A stretch of 64,000 nucleotides of DNA from Streptomyces galbus. Lineage in GTDB: Bacteria; Actinomycetota; Actinomycetes; Streptomycetales; Streptomycetaceae. Position 1 is the stretch's first letter. Each line of letters begins with the position of its first letter. The DNA is taken from contig NZ_SZPR01000017.1 in assembly GCF_005280195.1 (NCBI RefSeq), positions 1 to 64,000 on the forward strand, given 5' to 3'. Position numbers and translations under genes: made by a program. The notes beneath the pieces are model-generated. The model searched no databases, had not been told where the DNA came from, and saw nothing but the letters and a program-made list of their open reading frames with translations. Shown in pieces: positions 35,643-42,926 of this stretch.

Positions 35643-36292
35643 GTCCCGAGACGGCGAAGGCGCAGGAGACGAAGGCCAAGCTGCTCCAGGGGGCGCTGCG
35701 CACCCTGACCGAGCAGGGCATCGCGAAGACCTCGGCGCGCACGATCGCGGCGACGGCGGGCGTCAACCAGGCGCTGGTCTTCTACCACTTTGGCTCGGTG
35801 GACGAGCTGCTCGCGGCCGCCTGCCGCTACGGCGCGGAGCAGTCGGTGTCCCGCTACCGCGACCGCCTGGCGGCCGTGTCGTCCCTGACCGAGCTGCTCG
35901 CGGTGGGCCGCCGGATCCACGAGGAGGAGCGGGCCGAGGGCCACGTCGCCCTGCTCGGCCAGCTCCTGGCGGGCGCCCAGACGCACGCGGTGCTGGGCCC
36001 GGCGACCGCGGCGGGCCTGGAGCTGTGGATCGCGGAGATCGAGCGCGTGCTGACCCGGGTGCTGGCCGGCACCCCGCTCGGCGAGCACGCCGACCCGCCG
36101 GGCCTGGCGCGGGCGGTCGCCGCGTCCTTCGTGGGCATCGAACTGTACGAGGGCGCGGACGCGGCCGGCGCCACGGCGGCCCTGGACGCCCTGGAGCAGC
36201 TCGGCTTCCTGCTCGGCGCGCTGGAGGAGCTGGGACCGGTGGCCCAGCGGGCGGTGCGGCAGTACCTGCGCCGGGCCTCGGCACGCCGCTGA
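35639..36292 (+). CDS. TetR-family regulator
   Basis: The 217-residue protein has the N-terminal helix-turn-helix KAKLLQGALRTLTEQGIAKTSARTIAATAGVNQALVFYHFGSVDELLAAA. It is the third gene of the operon that begins behind the twin palindromes at 34094-34152, so it probably represses itself and the two preceding genes. The GTG start overlaps the DUF4166 stop. Confidence 0.88.
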   Translation: MSPETAKAQETKAKLLQGALRTLTEQGIAKTSARTIAATAGVNQALVFYHFGSVDELLAAACRYGAEQSVSRYRDRLAAVSSLTELLAVGRRIHEEERAEGHVALLGQLLAGAQTHAVLGPATAAGLELWIAEIERVLTRVLAGTPLGEHADPPGLARAVAASFVGIELYEGADAAGATAALDALEQLGFLLGALEELGPVAQRAVRQYLRRASARR

Positions 36293-36306
36293 GGGCGCCC
36301 GGGAGA

Positions 36307-36330
36307 GCCGGCGCGACGGCCCGCGCCGGC
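36307..36330. terminator. Hairpin after the TetR cassette
   Basis: GCCGGCGCG (36307-36315) pairs with CGCGCCGGC (36322-36330) around a 6-base loop, between the converging TetR and thiamine-binding-like genes. Confidence 0.6.
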
Positions 36331-36354
36331 CCCCGCCGGGCTGTGGGACGGCCG

Positions 36355-36648
36355 CTACCCGGCCAGGTGCCGCTCGACGGTCTCCACCTTGGAGGTGAGG
36401 CCGTCGGTCACCCCGGGGCGGATGTCCGCCTTGAGCACCAGCGACACGCGCGGGGCGCGGGCCTCGACCGCCGCCACGGCGCGCCGGACGACGTCCATGA
36501 CCTCGTCCCACTCGCCCTCGACGGACGTGAACATCGCGTCGGTGCGGTTCGGCAGGCCCGACTCGCGGACCACGCGCACGGCGTCGGCGACGTACTCCCC
36601 CACGTCCTCGCCGACGCCCAGCGGCGTCACGGAGAAGGCGACGATCAT
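36355..36648 (-). CDS. MTH1187/YkoF-like (thiamine-binding fold) protein
   Basis: The 97-residue protein is MIVAFSVTPLGVGEDVGEYVADAVRVVRESGL..., with NRTDAMFTSVEGEWDEVMDVVRRAV and a C-terminal segment giving a ferredoxin-like fold typical of DUF77 (MTH1187) proteins. Some relatives bind thiamine or related small molecules; no such role is shown here. The start ATG overlaps the stop of the upstream DUF3817 gene as ATGA. Confidence 0.82.
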   Translation of the reverse strand: MIVAFSVTPLGVGEDVGEYVADAVRVVRESGLPNRTDAMFTSVEGEWDEVMDVVRRAVAAVEARAPRVSLVLKADIRPGVTDGLTSKVETVERHLAG

Positions 36649-36989
36649 GCGTTGACGACCCCTTCCTTGCGGGCGCGGGCGGCGATGACCGCGTCCTCGG
36701 CCTCCCGGCGCAGCTTGCGCTCGGCGAAGAAGCCGCCGGTCGGCAGCACGGAGAGCACGAAGTAGAGCGCGGCGGTGCCCAGCGGCCACCTGGCGCGGTT
36801 CCAGGCGTCGGCCCAGAAGACCACGTACAGGACGAACAGCACGCCGTGGACCGCGCCCATCACGGGCACCGCGTTGAAGTCCGTGGTCCGCTTCAGCACG
36901 GAGCAGACGAGCAGGATCAGGAAGGACACGGCCTCGGGGGCCGAGACCAGGCGGAGGCGTCGGAGGGCGGCGGCTGTCTTGAGGTCCAC
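36645..36989 (-). CDS. DUF3817 membrane protein (second copy)
   Basis: The 114-residue protein has three membrane segments, VSAPEAVSFLILLVCSVL, VMGAVHGVLFVLYVVFWADAW and TAALYFVLSVLPTGGFFAERKL, with the HGVLFVLY and GGFFAERK signatures shared with the protein at 30627-30965. GTG at 36989 has GAAGG upstream. It is coupled by ATGA to the MTH1187-like gene. The function is unknown. Confidence 0.85.
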   Translation of the reverse strand: MDLKTAAALRRLRLVSAPEAVSFLILLVCSVLKRTTDFNAVPVMGAVHGVLFVLYVVFWADAWNRARWPLGTAALYFVLSVLPTGGFFAERKLRREAEDAVIAARARKEGVVNA

Positions 36990-37148
36990 GGGTCACCTTC
37001 GGTGGGAGCGTCGGCGGTCGGGCGTTTGTGAACGCACGCACAAGCGTTCGTCCATTGTGGCAAACCGCGGCCCTGGGGGTGCGCTCAGGGTCGGTCTCCA
37101 CCCACGGACCCTGTTCGCTCCACCCGCCCGGCGGCTACCTTTCGCAGC

Positions 37149-37787
37149 GTGGCGATGTTCCGACTGCAAGGCAGCAAGGTCCTCGCCGTCGACATGACCG
37201 GGGATGCCGTGAAGGCCAAGAACGGCTCGATGGTCGCGTACGACGGACAAATGGACTTCAAGAAGCTCAGTGGCGGCGGCGAGGGGCTGCGGGGGATGGT
37301 GACCCGGCGTCTCACCGGCGAGCAGATGACCGTGATGGAGGTGAGGGGGCAGGGCACGTGCTGGTTCGCGGACCGGGCCTCCGAGATCAACCTCGTCCAA
37401 CTCCGGGGGGACAAGCTGTACGTGGAGTCGAGCAACCTGCTCGCGACGGACGCCGGCCTGAGGACGGGGACGACGTTCACCGGCCTGCGCGGCGCCTCGC
37501 AGGGCAACGGGCTGTTCACGACCACCGTCGAGGGGCACGGGCAGGCGGCGATCACGTCCGACGGCCCGGCGGTGGTCCTGCGGGTCAGCCCGCAGTACCC
37601 GCTGTCCGTGGACCCGGGGGCGTACGTCGCGCACCAGGGGAACCTGCGGCAGTCCTTCCAGTCCGGCGTGACGTTCCGCACGTTCCTCGGGGAGGGCGGC
37701 GGCGAGGCGTTCCAGATCCGCTTCGAGGGCGACGGCCTGGTCTACGTCCAGCCCAGCGAGCGCAACACGATCGCGGGGGACGTGTGA
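37149..37787 (+). CDS. AIM24-family protein 1
   Basis: The 212-residue beta-rich protein starts MAMFRLQGSKVLAVDMTGDAVKAKNGSMVAYDG. AIM24/TIM24-like features are the early KNGSMVAYDGQMDF, the repeated Gly/Thr strands (GNGLFTTTVEGHG) and the conserved SVDPGAYVAHQGNL near residue 155. GTG 37149 lies 7 bases after TACCTT, so the operon message is probably leaderless. It is the first of three adjacent paralogues. AIM24 is named for a yeast mitochondrial protein; the bacterial role is unknown. Confidence 0.82.
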   Translation: MAMFRLQGSKVLAVDMTGDAVKAKNGSMVAYDGQMDFKKLSGGGEGLRGMVTRRLTGEQMTVMEVRGQGTCWFADRASEINLVQLRGDKLYVESSNLLATDAGLRTGTTFTGLRGASQGNGLFTTTVEGHGQAAITSDGPAVVLRVSPQYPLSVDPGAYVAHQGNLRQSFQSGVTFRTFLGEGGGEAFQIRFEGDGLVYVQPSERNTIAGDV

Positions 37788-38437
37788 TGGCCTTCCGCGA
37801 GATCAACTCCAAGATGATCGAGGCGACCGTGGTGCCGGGGCAGCGGCTGTTCAGCCAGCGCGGCGCCATGCTGGCGTACCGGGGCGAGGTGTCCTTCACG
37901 CCCAACCTGCAGGGCGGCCAGGGCGGCGTGATGTCCATGATCGGGCGGCGCCTGGCCAACGAGGACACGCCCCTGATGACCGTCGAGGGCAGCGGCACGG
38001 TCCTGTTCGGGCACGGCGGCCACCACGTCCAGCTCATCACCCTCACCGGCGACACCCTCTACGTGGAGGCCGACCGGCTGCTCGCCTTCGAGGGCACCCT
38101 CCAGCAGGGCACGATGTTCCTGGGCTCGCAGGGCGGGGTGATGGGCATGGTCCGCGGGCAGGTCAGCGGCCAGGGGCTGTTCACCACCACCCTGAAGGGG
38201 CACGGCGCGGTGGCCGTCATGGCGCACGGCGGTGTCTTCGAGGTCCCGATCACCCCCCAGCGCCCGGTGCACGTGGACCCGCAGGCGTACGTCGCCCACC
38301 ACGGCGACGTGCGCAACAGGCTGTCCACCGCGCTCGGCTGGCGGGACATGGTGGGCCGCGGCTCGGGCGAGGCGTTCCAACTGGAGCTGAGCGGCAGCGG
38401 CGTGGTGTACGTCCAGGCGTCGGAGGAGAAGCTGTGA
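37787..38437 (+). CDS. AIM24-family protein 2
   Basis: The 216-residue paralogue of the preceding gene carries SQRGAMLAYRGEVSF, GQGLFTTTLKGHGAVAVM and HVDPQAYVAHHGDV. The start ATG at 37787 shares one base with the previous stop (GTG 37784 is an in-frame alternative), with GGGGGA upstream. Strict spacing implies co-translation and possibly a hetero-oligomer. Confidence 0.82.
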   Translation: MAFREINSKMIEATVVPGQRLFSQRGAMLAYRGEVSFTPNLQGGQGGVMSMIGRRLANEDTPLMTVEGSGTVLFGHGGHHVQLITLTGDTLYVEADRLLAFEGTLQQGTMFLGSQGGVMGMVRGQVSGQGLFTTTLKGHGAVAVMAHGGVFEVPITPQRPVHVDPQAYVAHHGDVRNRLSTALGWRDMVGRGSGEAFQLELSGSGVVYVQASEEKL

Positions 38438-39231
38438 CCACCCACTACGGCGCGGGGCCGACGGTGTACGACCCGATGACGCTGCCCGTCGACGACAACG
38501 TCAACTCCTACACGTTCTGCGTGGAGCTCAAGGGCAGCCAGTGGTTCCTGCAGAAGGGGAAGATGATCGCCTACTACGGGGCGATCGAGTTCAACGGCAT
38601 CGGACACGGCCGTCTCGACCGTCTGGTGCGCACGTCGTTCCATTCGCCTCTGCACGCGAGCGACTGGGTGGTGGCCGAGGGATCGGGCAAGATGCTCCTC
38701 GCCGACCGGGCCTTCGACGTGAACTCGTACGACCTGGAGAACGGCAACCTGACCATTCGCTCGGGCAACCTGCTCGCTTTTCAGCCAAGCTTGTCGCTGA
38801 AGCAATCGATCGTGCCGGGTTTCCTGACGCTCATCGGAACCGGAAAGTTCGTGGCCGCGTCCAACGGTCCGGTGGTGTTCATGGAACCGCCCCTCAGGGT
38901 GGATCCGCAGGCGCTGGTCGGCTGGGCCGACTGCCCCTCCCCGTGCCACCACTACGACCACCAGTACATGACCGGCGTAATGGGCGGTCTACGTGCGCTG
39001 ACGGGCCTCGGCGGGGCCTCCGGGGAGGAGCACCAGTTCGAGTTCGTGGGGGCCGGCACGGTGCTGCTCCAGTCGACCGAGACGCTGATGGCGGAGCAGG
39101 CCACGGGAGGGACCCCGCAGCAGGCGGGAGTGCCCGGCGGCGGCGGGGGTCACGGCCCCCAGGGACCGCAGGCGGGGGCACCGCGCCTTCCCGGACAGCT
39201 CGGAGACCTCCAGCGTCGCTTCGGGCTGTGA
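38434..39231 (+). CDS. AIM24-family protein 3, divergent
   Basis: The 265-residue third paralogue is more diverged: LQKGKMIAYYGAIEFNG and LRVDPQALVGWADC keep the family pattern, with an inserted CPSPCHH segment that could bind metal. The last ~45 residues are a Gly/Pro/Gln-rich tail. GTG at 38434 overlaps the previous stop as GTGA. Some codons in the middle (~38740-38860) use more A/T than neighbours. Confidence 0.8.
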   Translation: MTTHYGAGPTVYDPMTLPVDDNVNSYTFCVELKGSQWFLQKGKMIAYYGAIEFNGIGHGRLDRLVRTSFHSPLHASDWVVAEGSGKMLLADRAFDVNSYDLENGNLTIRSGNLLAFQPSLSLKQSIVPGFLTLIGTGKFVAASNGPVVFMEPPLRVDPQALVGWADCPSPCHHYDHQYMTGVMGGLRALTGLGGASGEEHQFEFVGAGTVLLQSTETLMAEQATGGTPQQAGVPGGGGGHGPQGPQAGAPRLPGQLGDLQRRFGL

Positions 39232-39323
39232 GCGGTAGTCTGCGGAGTGTGACATCGAACGCGTGCGCACCGTCACACCACCCTCAATAGTTCGCCTTTC
39301 AACATTTTAGGTAGACTTCATTC

Positions 39324-39800
39324 ATGGAGACCGAGACGGCCACGCGCTGGCTGACGGATGCGGAGCAGTGCGCCTGGCGCACCCACCTGGAGGTCAACCG
39401 ACTGCTGACCTACCAGCTCGAGAAGGACTTGCAGCCGTTCGGCCTGACAATGAACGACTACGAGATCCTGGTCAATCTCTCCGAGTCGGAGGACGTCCGG
39501 ATGCGGATGAGCGACCTCGCGTCCGCCACCCTCCAGTCGAAGAGCCGCCTCTCGCACCAGATCACCCGCATGGAGAACGCCGACCTGGTGCGCCGGGAGA
39601 ACTGCGAGTCCGACCGTCGCGGACTCTACGCGGTCCTCACCGAGCACGGCATGGAGACGATGAAGAAGGTCGCGCCCCACCATGTGGCGTCCGTGCGGCG
39701 GCACTTCATCGACCTGCTCTCCCCCGAGGCCCTGGCGGAGCTGGACAAGGCCCTGCGGCCCATCGCGGACCACCTGCGCGGGCAGCGGGGACGCCCCTGA
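39324..39800 (+). CDS. absC: MarR-family regulator, AbsC-like
   Basis: The 158-residue protein carries TMNDYEILVNLSESEDVRMRMSDLASATLQSKSRLSHQITRMENADLVRRENCESDRRGLYAVLTEHG, the MarR winged helix. The sequence and position match what I recall of AbsC, a zinc-linked regulator needed for antibiotic production in S. coelicolor under low zinc. The symbol rests on memory, not a search. The upstream 90 bases are AT-rich for this genome (around TTCAACATTTTAGG), a plausible promoter/operator. Confidence 0.8.
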   Translation: METETATRWLTDAEQCAWRTHLEVNRLLTYQLEKDLQPFGLTMNDYEILVNLSESEDVRMRMSDLASATLQSKSRLSHQITRMENADLVRRENCESDRRGLYAVLTEHGMETMKKVAPHHVASVRRHFIDLLSPEALAELDKALRPIADHLRGQRGRP

Positions 39801-39825
39801 GCGGCGCACCGGCGGCAGGGAAGAA

Positions 39826-39861
39826 CGACAGGCGGGCCTCCTCGAGGAGGCCCGCCTGTCG
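39826..39861. terminator. Bidirectional terminator
   Basis: A 36-base perfect palindrome beginning CGACAGGCGGGCC gives a 15-16-bp hairpin with a small CTCGAG-centred loop, between the converging absC and meaB-type genes. Confidence 0.88.
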
Positions 39862-39884
39862 GCACGTCCGGGCCGTGCGCGGGC

Positions 39885-40841
39885 TCAGCCCTGGGTGAGG
39901 CCCGCGACCAGTTCGTCGGCTGCCCGGTAGGGGTCCAGGTCGCCCGAGACGATCCGCTCGGCGAGCGCGCCGAGGCGGCGGTCGCCGTGCAGGTCGCCGA
40001 TCCGCTCCCGCAGCGCGGTCACCGCGATGGTCTCCACCTCCCGGGCGGCCCGGGCGCGCCGGCGCTCCGCCAGCACCCCGTGCTCCTCCATCCACGCCCG
40101 GTGCTTCTCCAGCGCCTCCACGACCTCGTCGACGCCCTCCCCGCGCGCGGCCACCGTCTTGACGATCGGGGGGCGCCAGTCGCCGGGGCCGCGGGCCTCG
40201 CCGAGGCCCAGCATGTGGTTCAGCTCCCGGGCCGTGGCGTCGGCGCCGTCCCGGTCCGCCTTGTTGACGACGTACACGTCGCCGATCTCCAGGATGCCCG
40301 CCTTGGCGGCCTGGATCCCGTCGCCCATGCCGGGGGCGAGCAGCACCACCGAGGTGTCCGCCTGCGAGGCGATCTCCACCTCGGACTGGCCCACGCCCAC
40401 GGTCTCCACCAGGACCACGTCGCAGCCCGCCGCGTCCAGCACCCGGATCGCCTGCGGCGCCGCCCAGGCGAGGCCGCCCAGGTGGCCCCGGGTCGCCATC
40501 GAGCGGATGTAGACCCCGGGGTCGGAGGCGTGCTCGGACATCCGGACCCGGTCACCGAGCAGCGCGCCGCCCGAGAACGGCGAGGAGGGGTCGACGGCCA
40601 GGACGCCGACCCGCCGGCCCTGCCGCCGGTAGGCGCTCACCAGCGCCGACGTCGAGGTGGACTTGCCGACGCCGGGCGAGCCGGTCAGGCCCACCACGTA
40701 GGCGTTGCCGGACAGCGGGGCCAGCGCCGCCATGACCTCACGGAGCTGCGGGGACGCCCCCTCGACCAGGGAGATCAGCCGGGCCACGGCCCGGGGCCGG
40801 CCTTCCCTGGCCTGGGCGACCAGCGAGGAGACGTCCTGCAT
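39885..40841 (-). CDS. meaB: MeaB-type G3E GTPase (mutase chaperone; LAO/AO kinase family)
   Basis: The 318-residue GTPase has the P-loop GLTGSPGVGKSTSTSAL near residue 55, AVDPSSPFSGGALLGDRVRM, VETVGVGQSEVEIA (switch/Walker B) and NKADRDGA (NKxD guanine site). Family members load and protect adenosylcobalamin-dependent acyl-CoA mutases; older annotations call it ArgK. The ATG at 40841 has GGAG 5 bases upstream. It is followed on the same strand by nothing and preceded by a thiolase gene 62 bases away, probably one transcript. Confidence 0.9.
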   Translation of the reverse strand: MQDVSSLVAQAREGRPRAVARLISLVEGASPQLREVMAALAPLSGNAYVVGLTGSPGVGKSTSTSALVSAYRRQGRRVGVLAVDPSSPFSGGALLGDRVRMSEHASDPGVYIRSMATRGHLGGLAWAAPQAIRVLDAAGCDVVLVETVGVGQSEVEIASQADTSVVLLAPGMGDGIQAAKAGILEIGDVYVVNKADRDGADATARELNHMLGLGEARGPGDWRPPIVKTVAARGEGVDEVVEALEKHRAWMEEHGVLAERRRARAAREVETIAVTALRERIGDLHGDRRLGALAERIVSGDLDPYRAADELVAGLTQG

Positions 40842-40903
40842 CACAGCTCCGTTCACGAAGAGGTCGTACGGTCGTACGTCGGTGGTACAGCGGGCGGCGA
40901 GGG

Positions 40904-42103
40904 TTACGCCTTGGCCACCCGGACGATCAGCGCGTCGCCCTGGCCGCCGCCGCCGCACAGCGCCGCCGCGCCGACCCCGCCGCCACGCCGCTTGAGCTCC
41001 AGCGCCAGGTGCAGCACCAGGCGGGCGCCGGACATGCCGATCGGGTGACCCAGGGCGATCGCACCACCGTTCACGTTCACCTTTTCCGTGGACACGCCGA
41101 GGTCCTTCATTGACTGCACGGCGACCGCGGCGAACGCCTCGTTGATCTCGATGAGGTCCAGGTCCGACACCTCCAGGCCCTCCTTCTTCAGGGCGTGCAG
41201 GATGGCGTTGGAGGGCTGGGACTGCAGCGAGTTGTCCGGGCCGGCCACGTTGCCGTGGGCGCCGATCTCGGCGATCCACTCCAGGCCCAGCTCCTGCGCC
41301 TTGGCCTTGCTCATCACGACCACCGCGGCGGCGCCGTCGGAGATCTGCGAGGAGGAGCCGGCGGTGATGGTGCCGTCCTTGGTGAAGGCCGGGCGCAGCT
41401 TGCCGAGCGACTCGGCGGTGGTCTCCGGGCGGATGCCCTCGTCCTTGCTGAAGACGACCGGCTCCCCCTTGCGCTGCGGGATCTCCACCGGGGTGATCTC
41501 GGCCTCGAACAGGCCGTTCTTCTGCGCGGCGGCGGCGCGCTGGTGGGACAGCGCGGCGATCTCGTCCTGCTCGGCGCGGCCGATGCCGAGGCGGCTGTTG
41601 TGCGTCTCGGTGGACTCGCCCATCGGGATGTTCTGCCACGGGTCGGTCAGGCCGTCGTACGCCATGGCGTCGAGCATCTGCACCGCGCCGTACTTGAAGC
41701 CCTCGCGGGACTTCGGCAGCAGGTGCGGGGCGTTGGTCATGGACTCCTGGCCGCCGGCCACCACGACGTCGAACTCACCCGCACGGATCAACTGGTCCGC
41801 CAGGGCGATGGCGTCCAGGCCCGAGAGGCACACCTTGTTGATGGTGAGCGCCGGGACGCTCATCGGGATGCCCGCCTTGACCGCCGCCTGGCGTGCCGGG
41901 ATCTGCCCCGCCCCGGCCGTGAGCACCTGCCCCATGATCACGTACTGCACCTGGTCGCCGCCGATCCCCGCACGGTCGAGGGCGGCCTTGATCGCGAAGC
42001 CGCCGAGGTCGGCTCCGGAGAAGGACTTGAGCGAGCCGAGCAACCGGCCCATGGGCGTGCGCGCGCCCGCGACGATCACAGAGGTGTTCGTTGCAGAAGA
42101 CAT
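40904..42103 (-). CDS. Acetyl-CoA acetyltransferase (thiolase)
   Basis: The 399-residue thiolase has its acyl-accepting Cys in INKVCLSGLDAIALA near residue 92. NEAFAAVAV, GGAIALGHPIGMSGAR (catalytic His) and CGGGGQGDALIV (second Cys) are near the C terminus. It condenses two acetyl-CoA or cleaves acetoacetyl-CoA. The ATG at 42103 has AGGGGA upstream. It sits beside meaB and the epimerase gene, a propionyl/methylmalonyl-CoA neighbourhood. Confidence 0.93.
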   Translation of the reverse strand: MSSATNTSVIVAGARTPMGRLLGSLKSFSGADLGGFAIKAALDRAGIGGDQVQYVIMGQVLTAGAGQIPARQAAVKAGIPMSVPALTINKVCLSGLDAIALADQLIRAGEFDVVVAGGQESMTNAPHLLPKSREGFKYGAVQMLDAMAYDGLTDPWQNIPMGESTETHNSRLGIGRAEQDEIAALSHQRAAAAQKNGLFEAEITPVEIPQRKGEPVVFSKDEGIRPETTAESLGKLRPAFTKDGTITAGSSSQISDGAAAVVVMSKAKAQELGLEWIAEIGAHGNVAGPDNSLQSQPSNAILHALKKEGLEVSDLDLIEINEAFAAVAVQSMKDLGVSTEKVNVNGGAIALGHPIGMSGARLVLHLALELKRRGGGVGAAALCGGGGQGDALIVRVAKA

Positions 42104-42253
42104 GAGCTGCGATCCCCTTACCGGCCTGCACGGGCCGAGGAGTGAACGAGGGTTTACTTCGAATGTACTGACGTGCGGTCCACGGCGTCATCGGGCCATC
42201 GGTGTGATCGCGCGCACGTTGCGTAACCAGGGCATGGGCGCTGCACTGAATCC

Positions 42254-42694
42254 ATGCTGACGCGAATCGACCACATCGGGATCGCCTGCCACGACCTCGA
42301 CGCGACCGTCGAGTTCTACACCTCGACCTACGGCTTCACCGTGTTCCACGAGGAGGTCAACGAGGAGCAGGGCGTGCGCGAGGCCATGCTCAAGATCAAC
42401 GACACCTCCGACGGCGGCTCCTCCTACCTCCAGCTCCTGGAGCCGACCCGCGAGGACTCCACCGTCGCCAAGTGGCTCGCCAAGAACGGCGAGGGGGTGC
42501 ACCACATCGCCTTCGGCACGGCGGACGTCGACTCCGACGCCGCGTCCGTCCGGGACAAGGGCGTGCGCGTGCTCTACGAAGAGCCGCGGCGCGGCTCCAT
42601 GGGGTCACGGATCACCTTCCTGCACCCCAAGGACTGCCACGGAGTCCTGACAGAACTGGTCACTTCGGCCCCTGTTGAGTCGGCTGAGCACTGA
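42254..42694 (+). CDS. mce: Methylmalonyl-CoA epimerase
   Basis: The 146-residue glyoxalase-fold metalloenzyme interconverts (R)- and (S)-methylmalonyl-CoA. MLTRIDHIGIACHDLDATVEFY contributes a His ligand, SSYLQLLEPTREDS and GEGVHHIAFGTADVD a second, and HPKDCHGVLTELV the terminal Glu. It is divergent from the thiolase gene with 150 bases between. It provides the substrate for methylmalonyl-CoA mutase and polyketide extender supply. Confidence 0.92.
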   Translation: MLTRIDHIGIACHDLDATVEFYTSTYGFTVFHEEVNEEQGVREAMLKINDTSDGGSSYLQLLEPTREDSTVAKWLAKNGEGVHHIAFGTADVDSDAASVRDKGVRVLYEEPRRGSMGSRITFLHPKDCHGVLTELVTSAPVESAEH

Positions 42695-42926
42695 CCCTCG
42701 TACATAAGGGCCGGTAGGGTTGGGGGCGGTCGTCGCCACCACGCGGGCGACCGGGTCCCGTCCGCGACGGCGGGACCGTGCCGGGGTCCGGGTTTCGGGG
42801 GTACGAGCGGCGGGCAGCAGCCCAGGTTCCGCCGTTGATCTGACACCATTCCCCCGGGGGCCCCGTCCGGCGGATGGACGAGGCTCGTTGGAATGCTTGC
42901 GACCAGGGGACGGATGGGACCGCGCA

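Noticed and set aside
42720..42926. Upstream extension of scy
   Set aside because: Open frame but Arg/Gly/Pro-rich and not coiled coil; the GTG at 42927 matches the known Scy N terminus.
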